Assembly: GCA_903772945.1 (NCBI GenBank)
Contig: CAICTM010000691.1
Span: 1 to 52,649 of the forward strand
Source of the DNA: Seminavis robusta
Lineage: Eukaryota > Bacillariophyta > Bacillariophyceae > Naviculales > Naviculaceae
Reading direction: 5' to 3'
Length of the DNA: 52,649 nucleotides
The notes under the pieces are model-generated. The model was not told the origin of the DNA. It did no database searches and saw only the letters and a list, made by a program, of their open reading frames with translations. This document shows, in pieces, positions 1 to 11,264 of this stretch (positions within the stretch are counted from its first letter, which is position 1; every line of letters starts with the position of its first letter). Made by a program: the position numbers and the translations under genes.

Positions 1-879
1 CGAGAGAGATGCTTCATCGATTCTTGGGGAGCTTCCGCTTTAGGGCGATTTCTCCTTGTGACGCGGCCCAAATTCCCGCTTTATGCAGAGGTGTGGAGGC
101 ATGATGAGACTTCATCCGAAGAAAGCTATTACTCCGGCTACGGCCATGTTCAGCTTGCTGAGGGAGGTTCTGACGGTGTAAGCATCGGGTCCGACCTTAT
201 CCTCCAGCGGTACAATGATACACATAATATAATTTTCAGTCGTTCTGCACACCATGACACCGTCTTCAACACGGATCCATTCGAAGGAGTCTTCCCTCGG
301 AATGGCCAAGACAATGATCAGAGCTGCTGTTCCGACTACAGCTCGAATACAGAGAATGAATTTCGCTGCTTGTACCGTGGACCAAGCCGGCGTCAGCGGG
401 AGACTCAGCGAGGCAACTGTTAAGAAGATTTCCAAGACCAAGACTCACTATCAGTCGAAAAACAGAACCATCAAGTTGAGTTTGAGTTACCAGGAGTGGC
501 AGATGACGAACTCACAGGAGTGGCAGTGCCAAATCTTGCAGTGGATAGCTTCGTACGACCAACACGTAGTACCTGCTACGACAAGGTGGGTATCACTTCG
601 TGGAGCTCAAGACACCTTCATTCCTGATGGTGGAGACGACTTCCGATTTACTCCCTTGATCTTTACTTGCATATCTCTTATCCCCAGGATTCCACATGAC
701 TATTCGTCCCTCACGACACCCACAGTGATACCTCGAATTCCCTATTTACAAACTGCCAGATTTTATTTCTCGCTCAGTGGCGACAGGTTCCATCCGAATC
801 ACTTTGTCATGTACGCATCTATAAGAAACCCAGCTACTGAATGATTGTCCGCCAGCGTCTCTCTCCAAGACCAATCTAG

Positions 880-3800
880 ATGGCCACCAATGTTGAAAGC
901 ACCAAGCTTACCCAAGGAGGTGACACCCCTTACGGAAATGTTTATTCCAATCCAGGAGGCATCGCCAATTTCAACGCTTTGTCTCTTGTTGTGGATGACT
1001 TCGTCAGGGCACATGATGGATCCTATGTCCCCATGGACTCAAGAGTCGACGACGACATCTACCATACCGCCAAACTGGGATCCATACAGGTATGGAAGGA
1101 CCGACAAAGGTATGTATGGCGTGTTGATTGAGCAAGACCTGCTGGATTACATGGCCCAATTCAACCAGTTTTCACCGGAATTCCAGAATTTGGTCCAGAC
1201 GGTGGAGGGCAACCTCGAAGGTTTTACCAAGAAGCAAGCCAAGGGTTCATTTCTCGCAAGAAATCTGTACCACAACCTCAGCGCCCATCTTTGGAGGGAT
1301 TCCGCAACATGTCAGGACTGGTCAAATTGCGACTGTCCCGTCAAGCTGGAGGACATCGATCGCGCCGAAATAATTTTCGGGAGCGACATGGGCAAGGCCA
1401 AGGGCTTTACTACACGCAGACGCCCACCCACCAGTGACCGTCAGTATTCATACTGTACCTGATGAGCTGGTGGAACCAAACAGGTTCCTGACCGGAAGCA
1501 TGGATGTGTTCTATGTATGTGAGATTGCCTTCCTATCATTCACTGACTTGCAAATCCGACACCGCGAATCAGCATACCTGACCAACAGGAAGAGAAAATC
1601 ATTCTATGCCGCCATTTTCAAGATTTTTTATCGGTACTGAAATAATGATTACAAGATCAAAGAAATACAGTGCGGCCTGGAGTTCAAGTGCCTGATTGAT
1701 CCTGTCAAGAACGACTTGGAGCTCAAGCTCAACCAAGGAGCAGCTCAGACTCACAGTGGGCCCGCTGAGCGCAACATCCGAACCATGAAGGAGCGCATCC
1801 GCGAAGCCTGGCATTCAACACCGTTCATGGTGATGCCAAAGGTGATGATTGTGGAATTTGTGTACAAGGCTGTACGGATGATTATAATTGTAAACTTAAC
1901 CTCTTCCCCGCGCTTTATGGAATCTCTAAAGTGTGTCCTCCCCAGCAGATCTTGGAGGGTCGGACCACAAACTACAAAGATATACAGTACACCTTTGGGA
2001 GCAATTGTCTCGCTTCCAACGAAACAGACAAGCTCAATTCCATGGAGCCCAGGCGGTTGGATTGCATCTATCTCTTTCCATTGATGGACAACCACAAAGG
2101 TGGACAACGTGTGATGGACCTCGTCACCTTTGAGGTGATCACTCGACAGCATGTCCGCATCATGCCAATGCCTCGCTCAGTCACTGATGCTGTCGAAAAG
2201 AAAGCATACGGTGAGGGTAAGAAAACACTAAACTTTCACAACCGTGACTTTGTGGAATTTTTACCTGTAGGTTTGCCTGCAGGAGTGGATGGGTTCAATG
2301 GAAATGAGAGCTAACTACAAGTCTATGGACACTCTTCGGACGAAGATTAAGTGGAATCCACGGAATCATGTAGAGGATTCTGAGCGAGAGAATGGGAACG
2401 CCCCAGGGCTAGTTCCAAGGGCATCCAAACAGTATGCCACAGACATTGACTCCGATGAAGAGGGAGAAGATGGGATTCCAAGGAATCCAACAAGCACAAG
2501 TCCAAACAAACCTACAGGTTGAAGAGACGGCACCAGCAGTGATACCAATGATGGAAACCTCGCTGGACCGGCCAAGGCTTCCAAGCTTTCCCGAGTTGGA
2601 ATTAGACGCTCAGCTCGGATTGCCACAGCCGAAGCAAAGAAGGAGTCACCTTCGTCCAAAATGACGAAGCGAAGAAACAACTACTGTATGAGACAGAGAC
2701 AAGTAAACATCTAGCTTTGTTCTTGGACTCCTGTAATCACAGGAGTGCCACAGCAGAAGTCAAGAATGAGAGCAGCCATGCCCAACAACATCTTTTACCC
2801 AAGGGTCTGGAAGTGTGGGGCAACAAAGCCAGGGAAAAGCGGGCGCTCAAAGAGATGGACCAGCTACACAGCAGAGTGTGTTTCAGTCCAGTCGACCCAA
2901 ACAAATGCAGTGATTCTGAATTGAAATAGGCACAAATGGCACTCATGTTTGTGAGAGAGAAAAGGGATGGCACGGTAAAGGCCCGTGCAGTCTTCAATGG
3001 GAAACCTACAAGGGGTGTTACCATCAGAAAGAAGATGCCAGAAATCCAACAGTTTCACTTGAGGGTTTCATGTTATCCATGTGTGTCGATGCATCTTAAG
3101 ATAGGGATGTGATGTCTCTGGATGTTTCCAATGCGTTCATCCAAAAACCAATGCCAAAAGTCAAAAAAGGTGAAGACAGGGTACTCATGATCATTGAGAG
3201 AACCCTTGCAGACTTACTTGTCGAATTGATCCTGACACATATGCCTCCTTCCTGACATTACCAAAAAAGGGACGTCCTGTCCTCTATGTGGTCGTGGAGA
3301 GAGCCATTAATGGCATGGTTTTGGCAGAACTTCTTTGGTACAAGCTATTCAGAGTGACCTTCGTTCAAATTGGATTTGTGTTCCAACAAATACGATCCTT
3401 GTGAGGCCAACCGCATGATCAAAGCGTACCAACAAACAATCGATTCCATGTTGACGATCTAATGTCAAGCCACAGATTGAAGTTGGTGAATGACCAGACT
3501 TTGGAATGGTTCAACGTTAGGTATGGAAACTATGGAGCGTGAAGGCAAACCGTGGTCCCAAGCATGACTACTTGGGGAGACGGTGGACTTTTCCGAACCA
3601 GGAAAGGTTGTGATTATACATGATAGATTATGTCAAGAAAATGGTCTCAGAGTTTCCAGTGACTTTGGGGCAATGAAAAAGGTACCAAGTGCAGCTCCTT
3701 CTGACCTATTCAGCTCTGGTGATTGCACCATCCTGAATTGACAAGAACAGGGAAACCATTATCTACCTTTGCAGCCAAGCTGTTGTTCTGTGCAAGCGTG

Positions 3801-4446
3801 CTCGACCAGATGTGCAGACTTTCACTACTGTGTTATGCATCGTGTCAGAAGCCCAACATCGATGATTGGGACAGTTGGTCAAGGCCTCAATTTTTGGATC
3901 AGACGGCGCAGGACAAGTTGATCCTACATATTGTGACATACGCATCATCACTTGGGGGTGATGCATCATTTGCAGTCCATCCTGATTACGTTCCCATACA
4001 GGAGGAGTCATGTCCTTGGAAGTGGCGCGGTGCTGTCTGTGTCTGCGAAACAGAAATTGAATTCGAGGAGCAGCACGGAAGCGGAATTGATTGGAGCAGA
4101 CGATGTCATGTCGCCCATGCTTGTGGGCAAAGTTGTTCCTTGAAGAGAGGGGATAGTTGTGAAGGAACAACATCCTCATGCAGGACAACAAAAGCACGAT
4201 CATTCTTGCAAGAATGGCAAAGCAGTTCGGCAAAGAACTCGGGCTACAACATTCGTTTCTTTTTCATTACGATCAGATTGGCAAAGGCACCTCAGAGTGG
4301 TGTACTGCCAACTTGGAGATGCTGGAGATTTTTTCACGAAGCCCTTCAGGGCAAGCTCTTCCACGAGCACAGGGCTTTCATCATGGGGCATCCACCCCTT
4401 GTTTGATTGCCTAATTTATTTTATTCGTTCCACGGTAGCCACTTAG
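880..4446 (+). mobile_element. decayed Ty1/copia-type retrotransposon polyprotein
   Basis: The plus strand carries pieces of a copia polyprotein in the usual order, scattered over all three frames by stops and frameshifts. GAG-pre-integrase-like sequence lies near 1130-1430, with the phrase EGFTKKQAKGSFLARNLY. Integrase-type sequence lies near 1434-2310, including GPAERNIRTMKERIREA and the later PQQILEGRTTNYKD. Reverse transcriptase follows at about 2760-3520; the VDDLMSSH stretch near 3450 is the YVDD-type active-site region. RNase H follows at about 3940-4250, where SAKQKLNSRSSTEAEL is the most conserved block, then FFTKP. The order integrase before reverse transcriptase defines Ty1/copia rather than gypsy. 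The element cannot make an intact polyprotein. The 5' limit is uncertain; 1-880 shows nothing I recognise and may be a decayed protease/gag part. Confidence 0.88.
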
Positions 4447-4463
4447 GGCACCGTGCAGGAGTG

Positions 4464-4732
4464 TGTTGGAGGAAACATACCTGACACCTCTTTACTATTG
4501 ACTCGTGTATTAATCATCTAGTCCGGTTCGCATGCAAATTCATCATGCAAGGAACTGAGGGAGTTTTAGGTCTAAAGTTACGGGGGTCCTTATATCCAAT
4601 TCAATCACAAGAATTGCTATGCACCACCAGAAAATCCTCACTTTTGCTTTTCAGCTTAATCTAAAACCAAATTACTCCCCAATAAGCTGCAGTATTACTA
4701 GCAAACAACAATTTGTGACTATTTTCTCAACA
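4464..4732 (+). repeat. candidate 3' LTR of the copia relic
   Basis: Just after the last polyprotein fragment the sequence begins TGTTGGAG, and about 269 bp later it reads CTCAACA. These ends are nearly inverted and have the TG...CA form expected of an LTR. A 5' LTR, primer-binding site and target duplication were not found, so the boundaries are tentative. Confidence 0.38.
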
Positions 4733-4821
4733 CTACACAGACATTATCGTGACACGCTGACAGACCCCTCTGGGTTGCTCTGGGTTGACTATTATCTTAT
4801 TCCAACGCAAACCATCTCACC

Positions 4822-5310
4822 ATGACTGCCCTTCGATCCGTTGCCGCATCGTTCCTCCTGAGTGCTGTGTCCGTTTTGTCTGATTCGGTGTGCCTAATTC
4901 TCCAAGTGCATGAATTTAGTCCTGTAATGACTTCCATCCTTACCAACTGCACTGGCACCACATGCTCTGTGGACTTTGCCGATTTCCCTGCATCCGAAGG
5001 GTTGGAAATGACCTGCTCAAACTTGACTGGAGCCATCTTCCAGACATATGACGAGTCTTCCATTTGCTCTGGAAAGACTTTGACAGCAGAGTATATTACT
5101 TTGACAGCAAAGAATATTCCCTACTGCTCGACTCAAAAGTGCGATGCAAATGAACTGAAGAAAGCCAAAGACGAAGTTGTCAAGGGCATCAACATGGTTT
5201 ACTCGGATGTTGGTATTGATTGCAGCGTTTCCGTCTCCGGTGCTGCCTTGGCCCAAGGTTTCATGTTGAGTCTCATGGCAGTTATGGGACTTGCCGTCTA
5301 CTTTGGTTAA
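4822..5310 (+). CDS. small secreted cysteine-rich protein, possibly GPI-anchored
   Basis: A 162-residue protein starting at an ATG in good context (CACCATGAC). Residues 1-20 form a typical signal peptide. The mature part has eight cysteines and two N-glycosylation sequons (NCT, NLT). It ends in a small-residue stretch (VSGAALAQ) followed by a hydrophobic tail to the last residue, the layout of a GPI-attachment signal or a C-terminal anchor. The coding sequence contains an internal near-duplication of about 21 bp around 5088-5130, giving TLTAEYI then TLTAKNI. I do not recognise the family. The likely location is the cell surface or wall; function is unknown. It lies 90 bp beyond the possible retrotransposon LTR, so its promoter may partly derive from the element. 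Confidence 0.8.
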   Translation: MTALRSVAASFLLSAVSVLSDSVCLILQVHEFSPVMTSILTNCTGTTCSVDFADFPASEGLEMTCSNLTGAIFQTYDESSICSGKTLTAEYITLTAKNIPYCSTQKCDANELKKAKDEVVKGINMVYSDVGIDCSVSVSGAALAQGFMLSLMAVMGLAVYFG

Positions 5311-5463
5311 GCAGCAAGCCGTGCTGTGCCGTGCCCATCATGGCGTTGTAGCTTGAAGATCAGATGAGATTGATTGATGTATTGAACTTTTGGGAAGGAG
5401 TTACTTGTTTTTCAAAAGGCAAGCTGAAAATCGCTTTCCTCTGCAAATCTGGAAACACTTCTC

Positions 5464-5560
5464 TAGAACACTGCTCCCGAACGCTTCTCCTGAACACTTC
5501 TCCCGAACACTGTCAGTATTGTCCTGACCATTTCTCCCGAAAACTTTCAGTATTGTCAAG
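5464..5560 (+). repeat. short direct repeats of a CTCC(C/T)GAACACT-like unit
   Basis: The stretch downstream of the small secreted protein contains four or five diverged copies of an 11-15-bp unit (CTGCTCCCGAAC, CTTCTCCTGAACA, CTTCTCCCGAACA, TTTCTCCCGAAAA), and the phrase CAGTATTGTC occurs twice. It is a minor minisatellite in the 3' region and no function is evident. Confidence 0.55.
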
Positions 5561-5787
5561 TATTACTTCTGGATTATATCAGTGGATAGTTTTTTCGTAT
5601 TTTGCATACAATTTTCGTTGACGATTTTTGTGCATACCTGTGCATACATGCATGCATGTTCCTCATGTGACGGCACGGTCGAGTCATTGCGCCCACAAGA
5701 ACAGCAGATTGGATTCACCCCGTTAGGGCTCCCTCTGGCTTTCCGAATTCTTCATCTCATCACAAAAGTTTGTTTCCAGGTTTGAAA

Positions 5788-7269
5788 ATGAAAATGGGAT
5801 CTGTGTCTCGCATCGCCTTCTATCTTGTCCTGTTGACAAAACCTCAGTCTCACCATTGCATTGGACGGAACTTCGCGTTCACTTCTCTGCGCCCAAGCTA
5901 CCGTCGTCAACGATTCCTTGCCACCCGGGCAAATGCTGCCGAGGAGAAATTCTTGCGGTGGGCTCAAGCCAATCTGATCCCCATCCCCACCATCAACCCT
6001 CACGAGGACATCCATGATGACAGTGATCTGAAAAAGATAGCCACTGTCATCGGAGATGGAACACAGGTGGTTGCCATATCTGAGGGATGCCACAATTCGC
6101 GAGAGATGCTGACTTTGTGCCACAAAATGGTTCGTTTACTGGTTGAGTTTGGCTTCAATACTATAATCTCAGAGACCGCGTTTCCAGAAGCCAGGCTCAT
6201 CTTCGATTACGTCCAAGGAAAATACTCCCCAACCACCAAAGAGGAGAAAGAGGAGATGTACCGCCAAGGACTCAACCAGATGTACAGTCAGTGGGTGGAA
6301 GGTAGAGACTTGATTGAGTGGATGAGAGAATACAACCAAGACCATGACAACATTTTGCACTATTATGGCAGTGACATTGGTGGCTTTTATAAAGACTGGA
6401 AAACACCATTTCAGCGCATCTTTGACTATCTCAACACTGTGGACGAGGCCTTTGCTAGCACACTGCATTCCGAATTGAAACCCTACCTTGATCGCATGGG
6501 CCAAAATGCAAGGCTTGTGTATCAATTTGAGCTCTCAAGGTTTGAACAGTGTGAGCTGGAAGCCATTCTGGACAATGCCTTGCATGAAATGGACTCAAAT
6601 AGAGAGGAGTATGTAAATGCAGCCTCAGGAAACGACTTTGAATATGAGTGGGCACGGCAAAGCTTGGAATCCATGAGGTTAGCAGAGCACTACTACAGGA
6701 ACTATGCCCAAAGATGCGACCCAGACACCTCCAAACTCGGTGGCCTCAATGGTCGAGAAATGGCTATGTACCGAAACGTTTTGTGGGCCTTAAAAGAGAG
6801 GCAAAAACGACAGGACCATCCCATAAAGGCAATCATTATCCACCATGTTATTCACACCAAAACCGAATGCCAGTATCAAGACAAGACATGGGGATTCTTC
6901 ACCCCTGCCGGGCACATGCTCAAGGAATCTCTGGGAGAGAAACTCTACGTCATTGGAATGGCCTACGGAGGTGGGAACTATTGGAAGGAGTGGCAAAAGG
7001 GGCCTGACGTTCGCAGTATTGCTAGGATTCCACCAGCTTCTCCAGATGGCTTGGAAGAATTCATGGAGTTGATCCCTCAATCTGGACAGTGCTATTTTCT
7101 TCCTTGGAAAGAAGGACCCTCAGAAACAAAGCCTTGGCTATCTACACTCTACTCTATGCGTGAGAATGACTATTTCGTTAAAATTGTACCAAGAGAATGG
7201 GATGCTTGTTTCTATTTCAAATCGGTCCAGCCTGCCACAGCCCCGTCAGGCGACGAAGGGAAGGACTAA
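5788..7269 (+). CDS. erythromycin esterase / succinoglycan-type hydrolase family protein
   Basis: The protein is about 493 residues from the ATG at 5788; ATG 5794 is an equally good start, and the open frame upstream begins only at a TTG. An N-terminal hydrophobic segment, then FAFTSLRP and a basic stretch, looks like a secretory or bipartite plastid presequence. The core matches the erythromycin esterase family. VVAISEGCHNSREM is the His/Glu active-site block, followed by FGFNTIISETAFPEA and later GREMAMYRNVLWAL. IIIHHVIHTK fits the family's conserved late histidine block, and GHMLKESLGEKLYVIGMAYGGG closes the domain. In bacteria some members hydrolyse macrolide lactones, but most have unknown substrates, so no resistance role is claimed. 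No intron is needed. It converges on the LURP-one-like gene. Confidence 0.85.
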   Translation: MKMGSVSRIAFYLVLLTKPQSHHCIGRNFAFTSLRPSYRRQRFLATRANAAEEKFLRWAQANLIPIPTINPHEDIHDDSDLKKIATVIGDGTQVVAISEGCHNSREMLTLCHKMVRLLVEFGFNTIISETAFPEARLIFDYVQGKYSPTTKEEKEEMYRQGLNQMYSQWVEGRDLIEWMREYNQDHDNILHYYGSDIGGFYKDWKTPFQRIFDYLNTVDEAFASTLHSELKPYLDRMGQNARLVYQFELSRFEQCELEAILDNALHEMDSNREEYVNAASGNDFEYEWARQSLESMRLAEHYYRNYAQRCDPDTSKLGGLNGREMAMYRNVLWALKERQKRQDHPIKAIIIHHVIHTKTECQYQDKTWGFFTPAGHMLKESLGEKLYVIGMAYGGGNYWKEWQKGPDVRSIARIPPASPDGLEEFMELIPQSGQCYFLPWKEGPSETKPWLSTLYSMRENDYFVKIVPREWDACFYFKSVQPATAPSGDEGKD

Positions 7270-7655
7270 CTCCATTGTTTAGTCTGTTCAGTTGTCCCTC
7301 ACAAGGTGAGAAAAGTAGGTCTTGGCAGGGAATCCTCCGTCACCTGATACGTTGACTTCAATGCCCCAGCAACCAGCCCAAGGGTTCCACACAGACAGCT
7401 CAAGTGGGCCAATTGGCCTACAACACAATTCTATTGCAGCAAAAAACAAAAGCCATGCTCAATCCAACAACGGATTCCTGACCACAGTGTTTCTTTCTTC
7501 ATTGGTGCAGCGAGTACTGGTAAGGCTCTAGCTGGAGCTTTTCTATAATCCAAAAGTTGTGCTGCTCAGTCTTGTCTTCAAAGTTTTCTATCGCGGCTAG
7601 CAGCGCTGTCACTGTACTACATCTAGTTATTGGCATGGCTCATTGTTGCTTGTTG

Positions 7656-8456
7656 CTACTCTTCCTTCTTTTTCTTGTGTTCTTCGTCAAATTCTTCATC
7701 GATGGCACAGGCACAGGCAACCACAAGAGTTGTGTCCATGCCTGGAGCAATCTGCAGCTGATAATGATTGAAGGCATCGAACTGTATCCAACTGTCCTTG
7801 GTAACTTTTGCGACTGCTTCTCCCTTGGAATTCTTCATGACAAATTGGCGATCGACGAAATCGCCTTCGATGCGGTAGGCAGGAGGGGGCTTGAACATTC
7901 CAAATCCTCCAGCTGGCTCAGTGTAGACATCAAAAGTGTCAGTTAGTGCGACGACCTCTTTCTCGATCCATCCCATTTTTTCTCCATTTCCTCGGTGGAT
8001 ATCATAAGTAGGAGTCATGGCAATCAGCTTGCGATCCAACACAGCAACTTTGTCACCATTTTCCATGAAAACTCTCATCTTGTCTTTTCCTGGCAAGTGC
8101 AGCATAGCCCCCTTGACGTGGCAAAAGGGTTGATCCGCTCTGAGATCATAGACATCGAAATCTTCGCCTGTGAAACTGATGGCCCGTTCTTGAATGGCCA
8201 ATGTTAGGACTTCATCGCTGTCATTTATGGGGCCGAGTGGTTCTCCGTGCACCAACTCGTCTTGAGGAGTCAGCTTGCCACCGCCGAGCATATTGCCAAT
8301 GTCTGTAAACATGTTCATGTGTAGGGCTGTCGTTGCGGAAGCAGAGCTGGCAATGCTTCTACGATCGCCGGTAGAAACCGAAGACAGCCAGCAAGAAGCA
8401 CCTTCTAACGACAAGCATGCTGTCAGCAGGAACAAGATATTCGAAGTGCGGAACAT
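7656..8456 (-). CDS. LURP-one-related (tubby-like fold) protein with signal peptide
   Basis: The 266-residue protein starts at the ATG at 8456; the frame stays open upstream but starts with a non-ATG codon. Residues 1-20 (MFRTSNILFLLTACLSLEGA) form a signal peptide. A Ser/Ala-rich segment follows, which could be a plastid transit part, since diatom plastid proteins carry a signal peptide plus transit peptide. From about residue 80 the pattern LTLAIQERAISFTGEDFDVYD, then HVKGAML, MRVFMENGDKVAVLDRKLIAMTPTYDIH, and the closing WIQFDAFNHYQLQIAPGMD, fits the LURP-one-related beta-barrel domain, known for lipid or membrane association. The C-terminus is acidic then lysine-rich. No catalytic role is implied. 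It is divergent from the small gene at 8847. Confidence 0.75.
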   Translation of the reverse strand: MFRTSNILFLLTACLSLEGASCWLSSVSTGDRRSIASSASATTALHMNMFTDIGNMLGGGKLTPQDELVHGEPLGPINDSDEVLTLAIQERAISFTGEDFDVYDLRADQPFCHVKGAMLHLPGKDKMRVFMENGDKVAVLDRKLIAMTPTYDIHRGNGEKMGWIEKEVVALTDTFDVYTEPAGGFGMFKPPPAYRIEGDFVDRQFVMKNSKGEAVAKVTKDSWIQFDAFNHYQLQIAPGMDTTLVVACACAIDEEFDEEHKKKKEE

Positions 8457-8846
8457 GGCAACAACAAGAGCACAACCGTGAATTATGGATTGTAACTTAT
8501 TAGGAGTAGCTTCAGCCGAAGCCGGGGATGACCAATGCAATGGACAACACAGAACACAAAAAATGCCGTGTGGCAAAATGGAGAGGGAGCGAAAGATCTC
8601 GAAAGGTGACGTCAGTTCAAAATAAGCCAGTTCAACTGGAATGTTTACGGAACGCTTCGGATCTCGAGGCAAAGTCGCGAAGGAATCTTCAAAAGGCTCC
8701 GAAGTCTCAAGGCATGTCGGAAGTCTCGATGCCATGAAACTCAATACATGAAAGCATCGAATGGATCTGTTGCTCACAAAATCATTTCAACAAGCTCCAC
8801 AAAGCAAAATCACAAGCATCAGCCCAACGAAACTACAACTATCACC

Positions 8847-9137
8847 ATGCCTAACAAACAGATCACCTTCACACCCGCGTGCAGCGAGACTAACGTTTCG
8901 TTTGTAATGATGCTGGACGAACGAGACTTTGCCGCCAAGAAACAACTTTTTGAAACAGGGGTTCCTACAGATGTGCAGATGCAGCCCTATGAAATGTTTA
9001 AGACAACGCAGAGTAGCATAAGCCTGGTCCCTGCTACAGAGATGGAAGTACTGAATACGTTCGGGTCAATCAATGGAAACAAAATCTTGGAATTCATGTT
9101 TGAGAGTGGAAACATGAATGGCAAAGTAGCCTTGTAA
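8847..9137 (+). CDS. small conserved-looking hypothetical protein
   Basis: A 96-residue frame from the ATG at 8847, which sits in a strong context (ATCACCATGCC). An upstream in-frame ATG at 8748 would add 33 polar residues. There is no signal peptide or membrane segment. The sequence is mixed alpha/beta in character with several methionines (SFVMMLDERDF, MQPYEMF, FMFESGNMNG). I do not recognise a family. Codon use looks like neighbouring genes, and the divergent placement from the LURP-one-like gene leaves a plausible shared promoter at 8457-8846. The call rests on start context and composition only. Confidence 0.5.
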   Translation: MPNKQITFTPACSETNVSFVMMLDERDFAAKKQLFETGVPTDVQMQPYEMFKTTQSSISLVPATEMEVLNTFGSINGNKILEFMFESGNMNGKVAL

Positions 9138-9489
9138 AGAGCGGAAGTCTTACACTGGTAACTGCTCCGCATGACGTCGTCTCGAGTTGGAATTGATAGC
9201 ACTTGCATCCACAAGTAGATAGGTTAAAAAGCACTTACTAGCCAGATATGTGATTGAATCATTCTTCGCGACCATTGCACCGTACTTGAGTACATGTACT
9301 ACGGTAGTACAGTTCTTGGCAAGTAGCATAGAACCAGCTGAGTACGCAAAGAGCGTTTCTTCTCTAGCCTTTCGGGATTTCGCCATGACAACCTCATTGT
9401 CTTCATCGCTCTCCGCTCTTGGGCTGGAGCACGAATCGAAGGATTTAAGCCAGCGGAGCTGTGTAACCTCGGCAGAAATGTTTCAGTGT

Positions 9490-9700
9490 AGAAGCAGATA
9501 CCCCTATTAGCCAGCTAGCTAGAAGCAGATACCTCTTGTGCTTAGCTAGTGCTTAACTTGCGCTTAGCTAGCTAGAAGCAGATCCCCCCTAGCTAGAAGC
9601 AGATTCCCATAGCAGATACCCCTAGCTAGCTAGAATACTAGTTATATAGGTTTCTCTGGCTTCAGAGTTTTTCCTGGTAGAAGCAGATCCCCCTACTAGG
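9490..9700 (+). repeat. clustered TAGAAGCAGATnCCCCTAGCTAGC repeat
   Basis: The core AGAAGCAGAT occurs near 9490, 9521, 9574, 9595 and 9679, with a shortened copy near 9611. It is usually followed by ACCCC or CCCCC and by CTAGCTAG runs. Spacing is irregular, so this is a degenerate minisatellite. It opens a 2.5-kb gene-poor, repeat-rich tract. Confidence 0.75.
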
Positions 9701-9879
9701 ATGCATGTAAATAGCTTTAGCTGGTTTTTAAAGAAAGCACCATCCTAGGATACTTATTTAGTTTTTGCTGGCTTATTTGCATTCTAACCCTACCCTTATA
9801 CCTGCAGGGACCGCCGTAGCAGAAAAACAATTCGGCTTTTTTTCAGCGTTCGTCTCCTGTTTCCTCAGTTTGCTCGCTA

Positions 9880-10870
9880 CTTGGATCCATATGACGAATA
9901 CATGCAATCCAGCCATTGTAGCCAGCTACGGTACCGTAGGCAGAGAGTTACATCGATCCGTGACAGTGGCAACAGTACCGAACACACTCAGGTTCGACTT
10001 TGCTCACTGCACTCGGTTACCTCACATTGGATCCTTATGACGAATAATATTGTCAATCCAGACAGTACCGAACACACTAGGTCCGCTTTGCTTGCTACAC
10101 TCCATTGCCGGTACCTTCTTTATGGATCCTTATGACGAATACATGCACAACCTGAACTTATTCAATCTAGCCCATCGTAGCTGACTACCGTAAGAGTTCA
10201 TGCGATCGGTGACAGTGGCAACAGTACGAACACACTCAGGTTCGACTTTGCTCGTGCACTCGGTTACCTCATTGGATCCTATATGACGAATACATGCACA
10301 AAACGAATATGTTAATCCAGCCATTGTAGCCTGCTTACCATACAGTTTAAATTGGTGCACAGTGTCAACAGTACCGAACACTCTTAGGTTCCGCTTTGCT
10401 GGCTACACTCCATTGCCCGTATCTTGCATTGGATCTTAGACGAATACATGCACAACCGAACATTATGAATCCAGCCATTGTAGCCGTAGCTAGCGAGAGT
10501 TACATCGATCGTGACAGTGGCAACAGTACAAACAGTCGGCTTTGCTCGCTAGGTTACCGGTACCTCGCATTGGATCTTATGACAAATACATGCAACGAAT
10601 ATTGTCAATCAAGACATTGGTAGCCGGCTTACCATACAGTTTACATTCGACCGTGACAGTGTCAAACAGTACCGAACACACAAAGGATAGTTACATCGAT
10701 CCGTGACAGTGGCAACAGTACCGAACACACTCAGATTCCGCTTTACTGGCTACACTCCATTACCGGTACCTTGCATTGGATCCTTATGACGAATACATGC
10801 ACAACCGAACATTGTCAATCCAGCCATCATAGCCAGCTATCATAGCTAGTGGCAACAGTACTTGACCTGC
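9880..10870 (+). repeat. degenerate ~150-bp tandem satellite, about seven units
   Basis: The landmark GGATCCTTATGACGAATACA recurs with small changes at 9883, 10029, 10124, 10274, 10431, 10572 and 10778. The intervals are 146, 95, 150, 157, 141 and 206 bp, so the modal unit is about 150 bp with one shortened and one enlarged unit. A second landmark inside the unit, GTGACAGTGGCAACAGTACC, alternates with the first. Other shared blocks are CCGCTTTGCTGGCTACACTC and AATCCAGCCATTGTAGCC. Short open frames across the array change frame between units and are not coding. Confidence 0.88.
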
Positions 10871-11264
10871 GCATACAGGAAAATGGGTACCGACACAGGA
10901 ATCACCACCAAAACAATATGAAATAACAAGAAGGGATGAATCCGGTAGGAGGATCCACTCTCTTGTGTGTTGTTGCCTCTTCCGGTGGCGTTGCCTTTCA
11001 ATGACTCGACGACGATAGGCTCCTCTGTTCAGGCTGTTGGTAGGGCTGGAGTTAACAGAGCCTCCTCCTCCGTAGCGGTAGCCTCTCATCTTGTTATCCG
11101 GAGCGGTCGTTCGTTCGAAAAGAACTCGACAATGGTAGGTCGCCGGCCGTCCGCAGTGCAGCAGAGAAAACAACAAATAGATATAGGTTTTGTTTTCTGT
11201 GCTGAACTGAAGAAAACCAGCGACTTACCCTTGTTCTCCAACTTGGCCGTCATGGGCCGATAAC

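Noticed and set aside
112..441. Minus-strand open frame with hydrophobic start near the left edge
   Set aside because: It begins at TTG rather than ATG, matches no family I know, and lies opposite an equally open plus-strand frame.
9765..10623. Several 75-130-codon frames across the satellite
   Set aside because: They arise from repeat units that shift frame relative to each other, so no protein is conserved.
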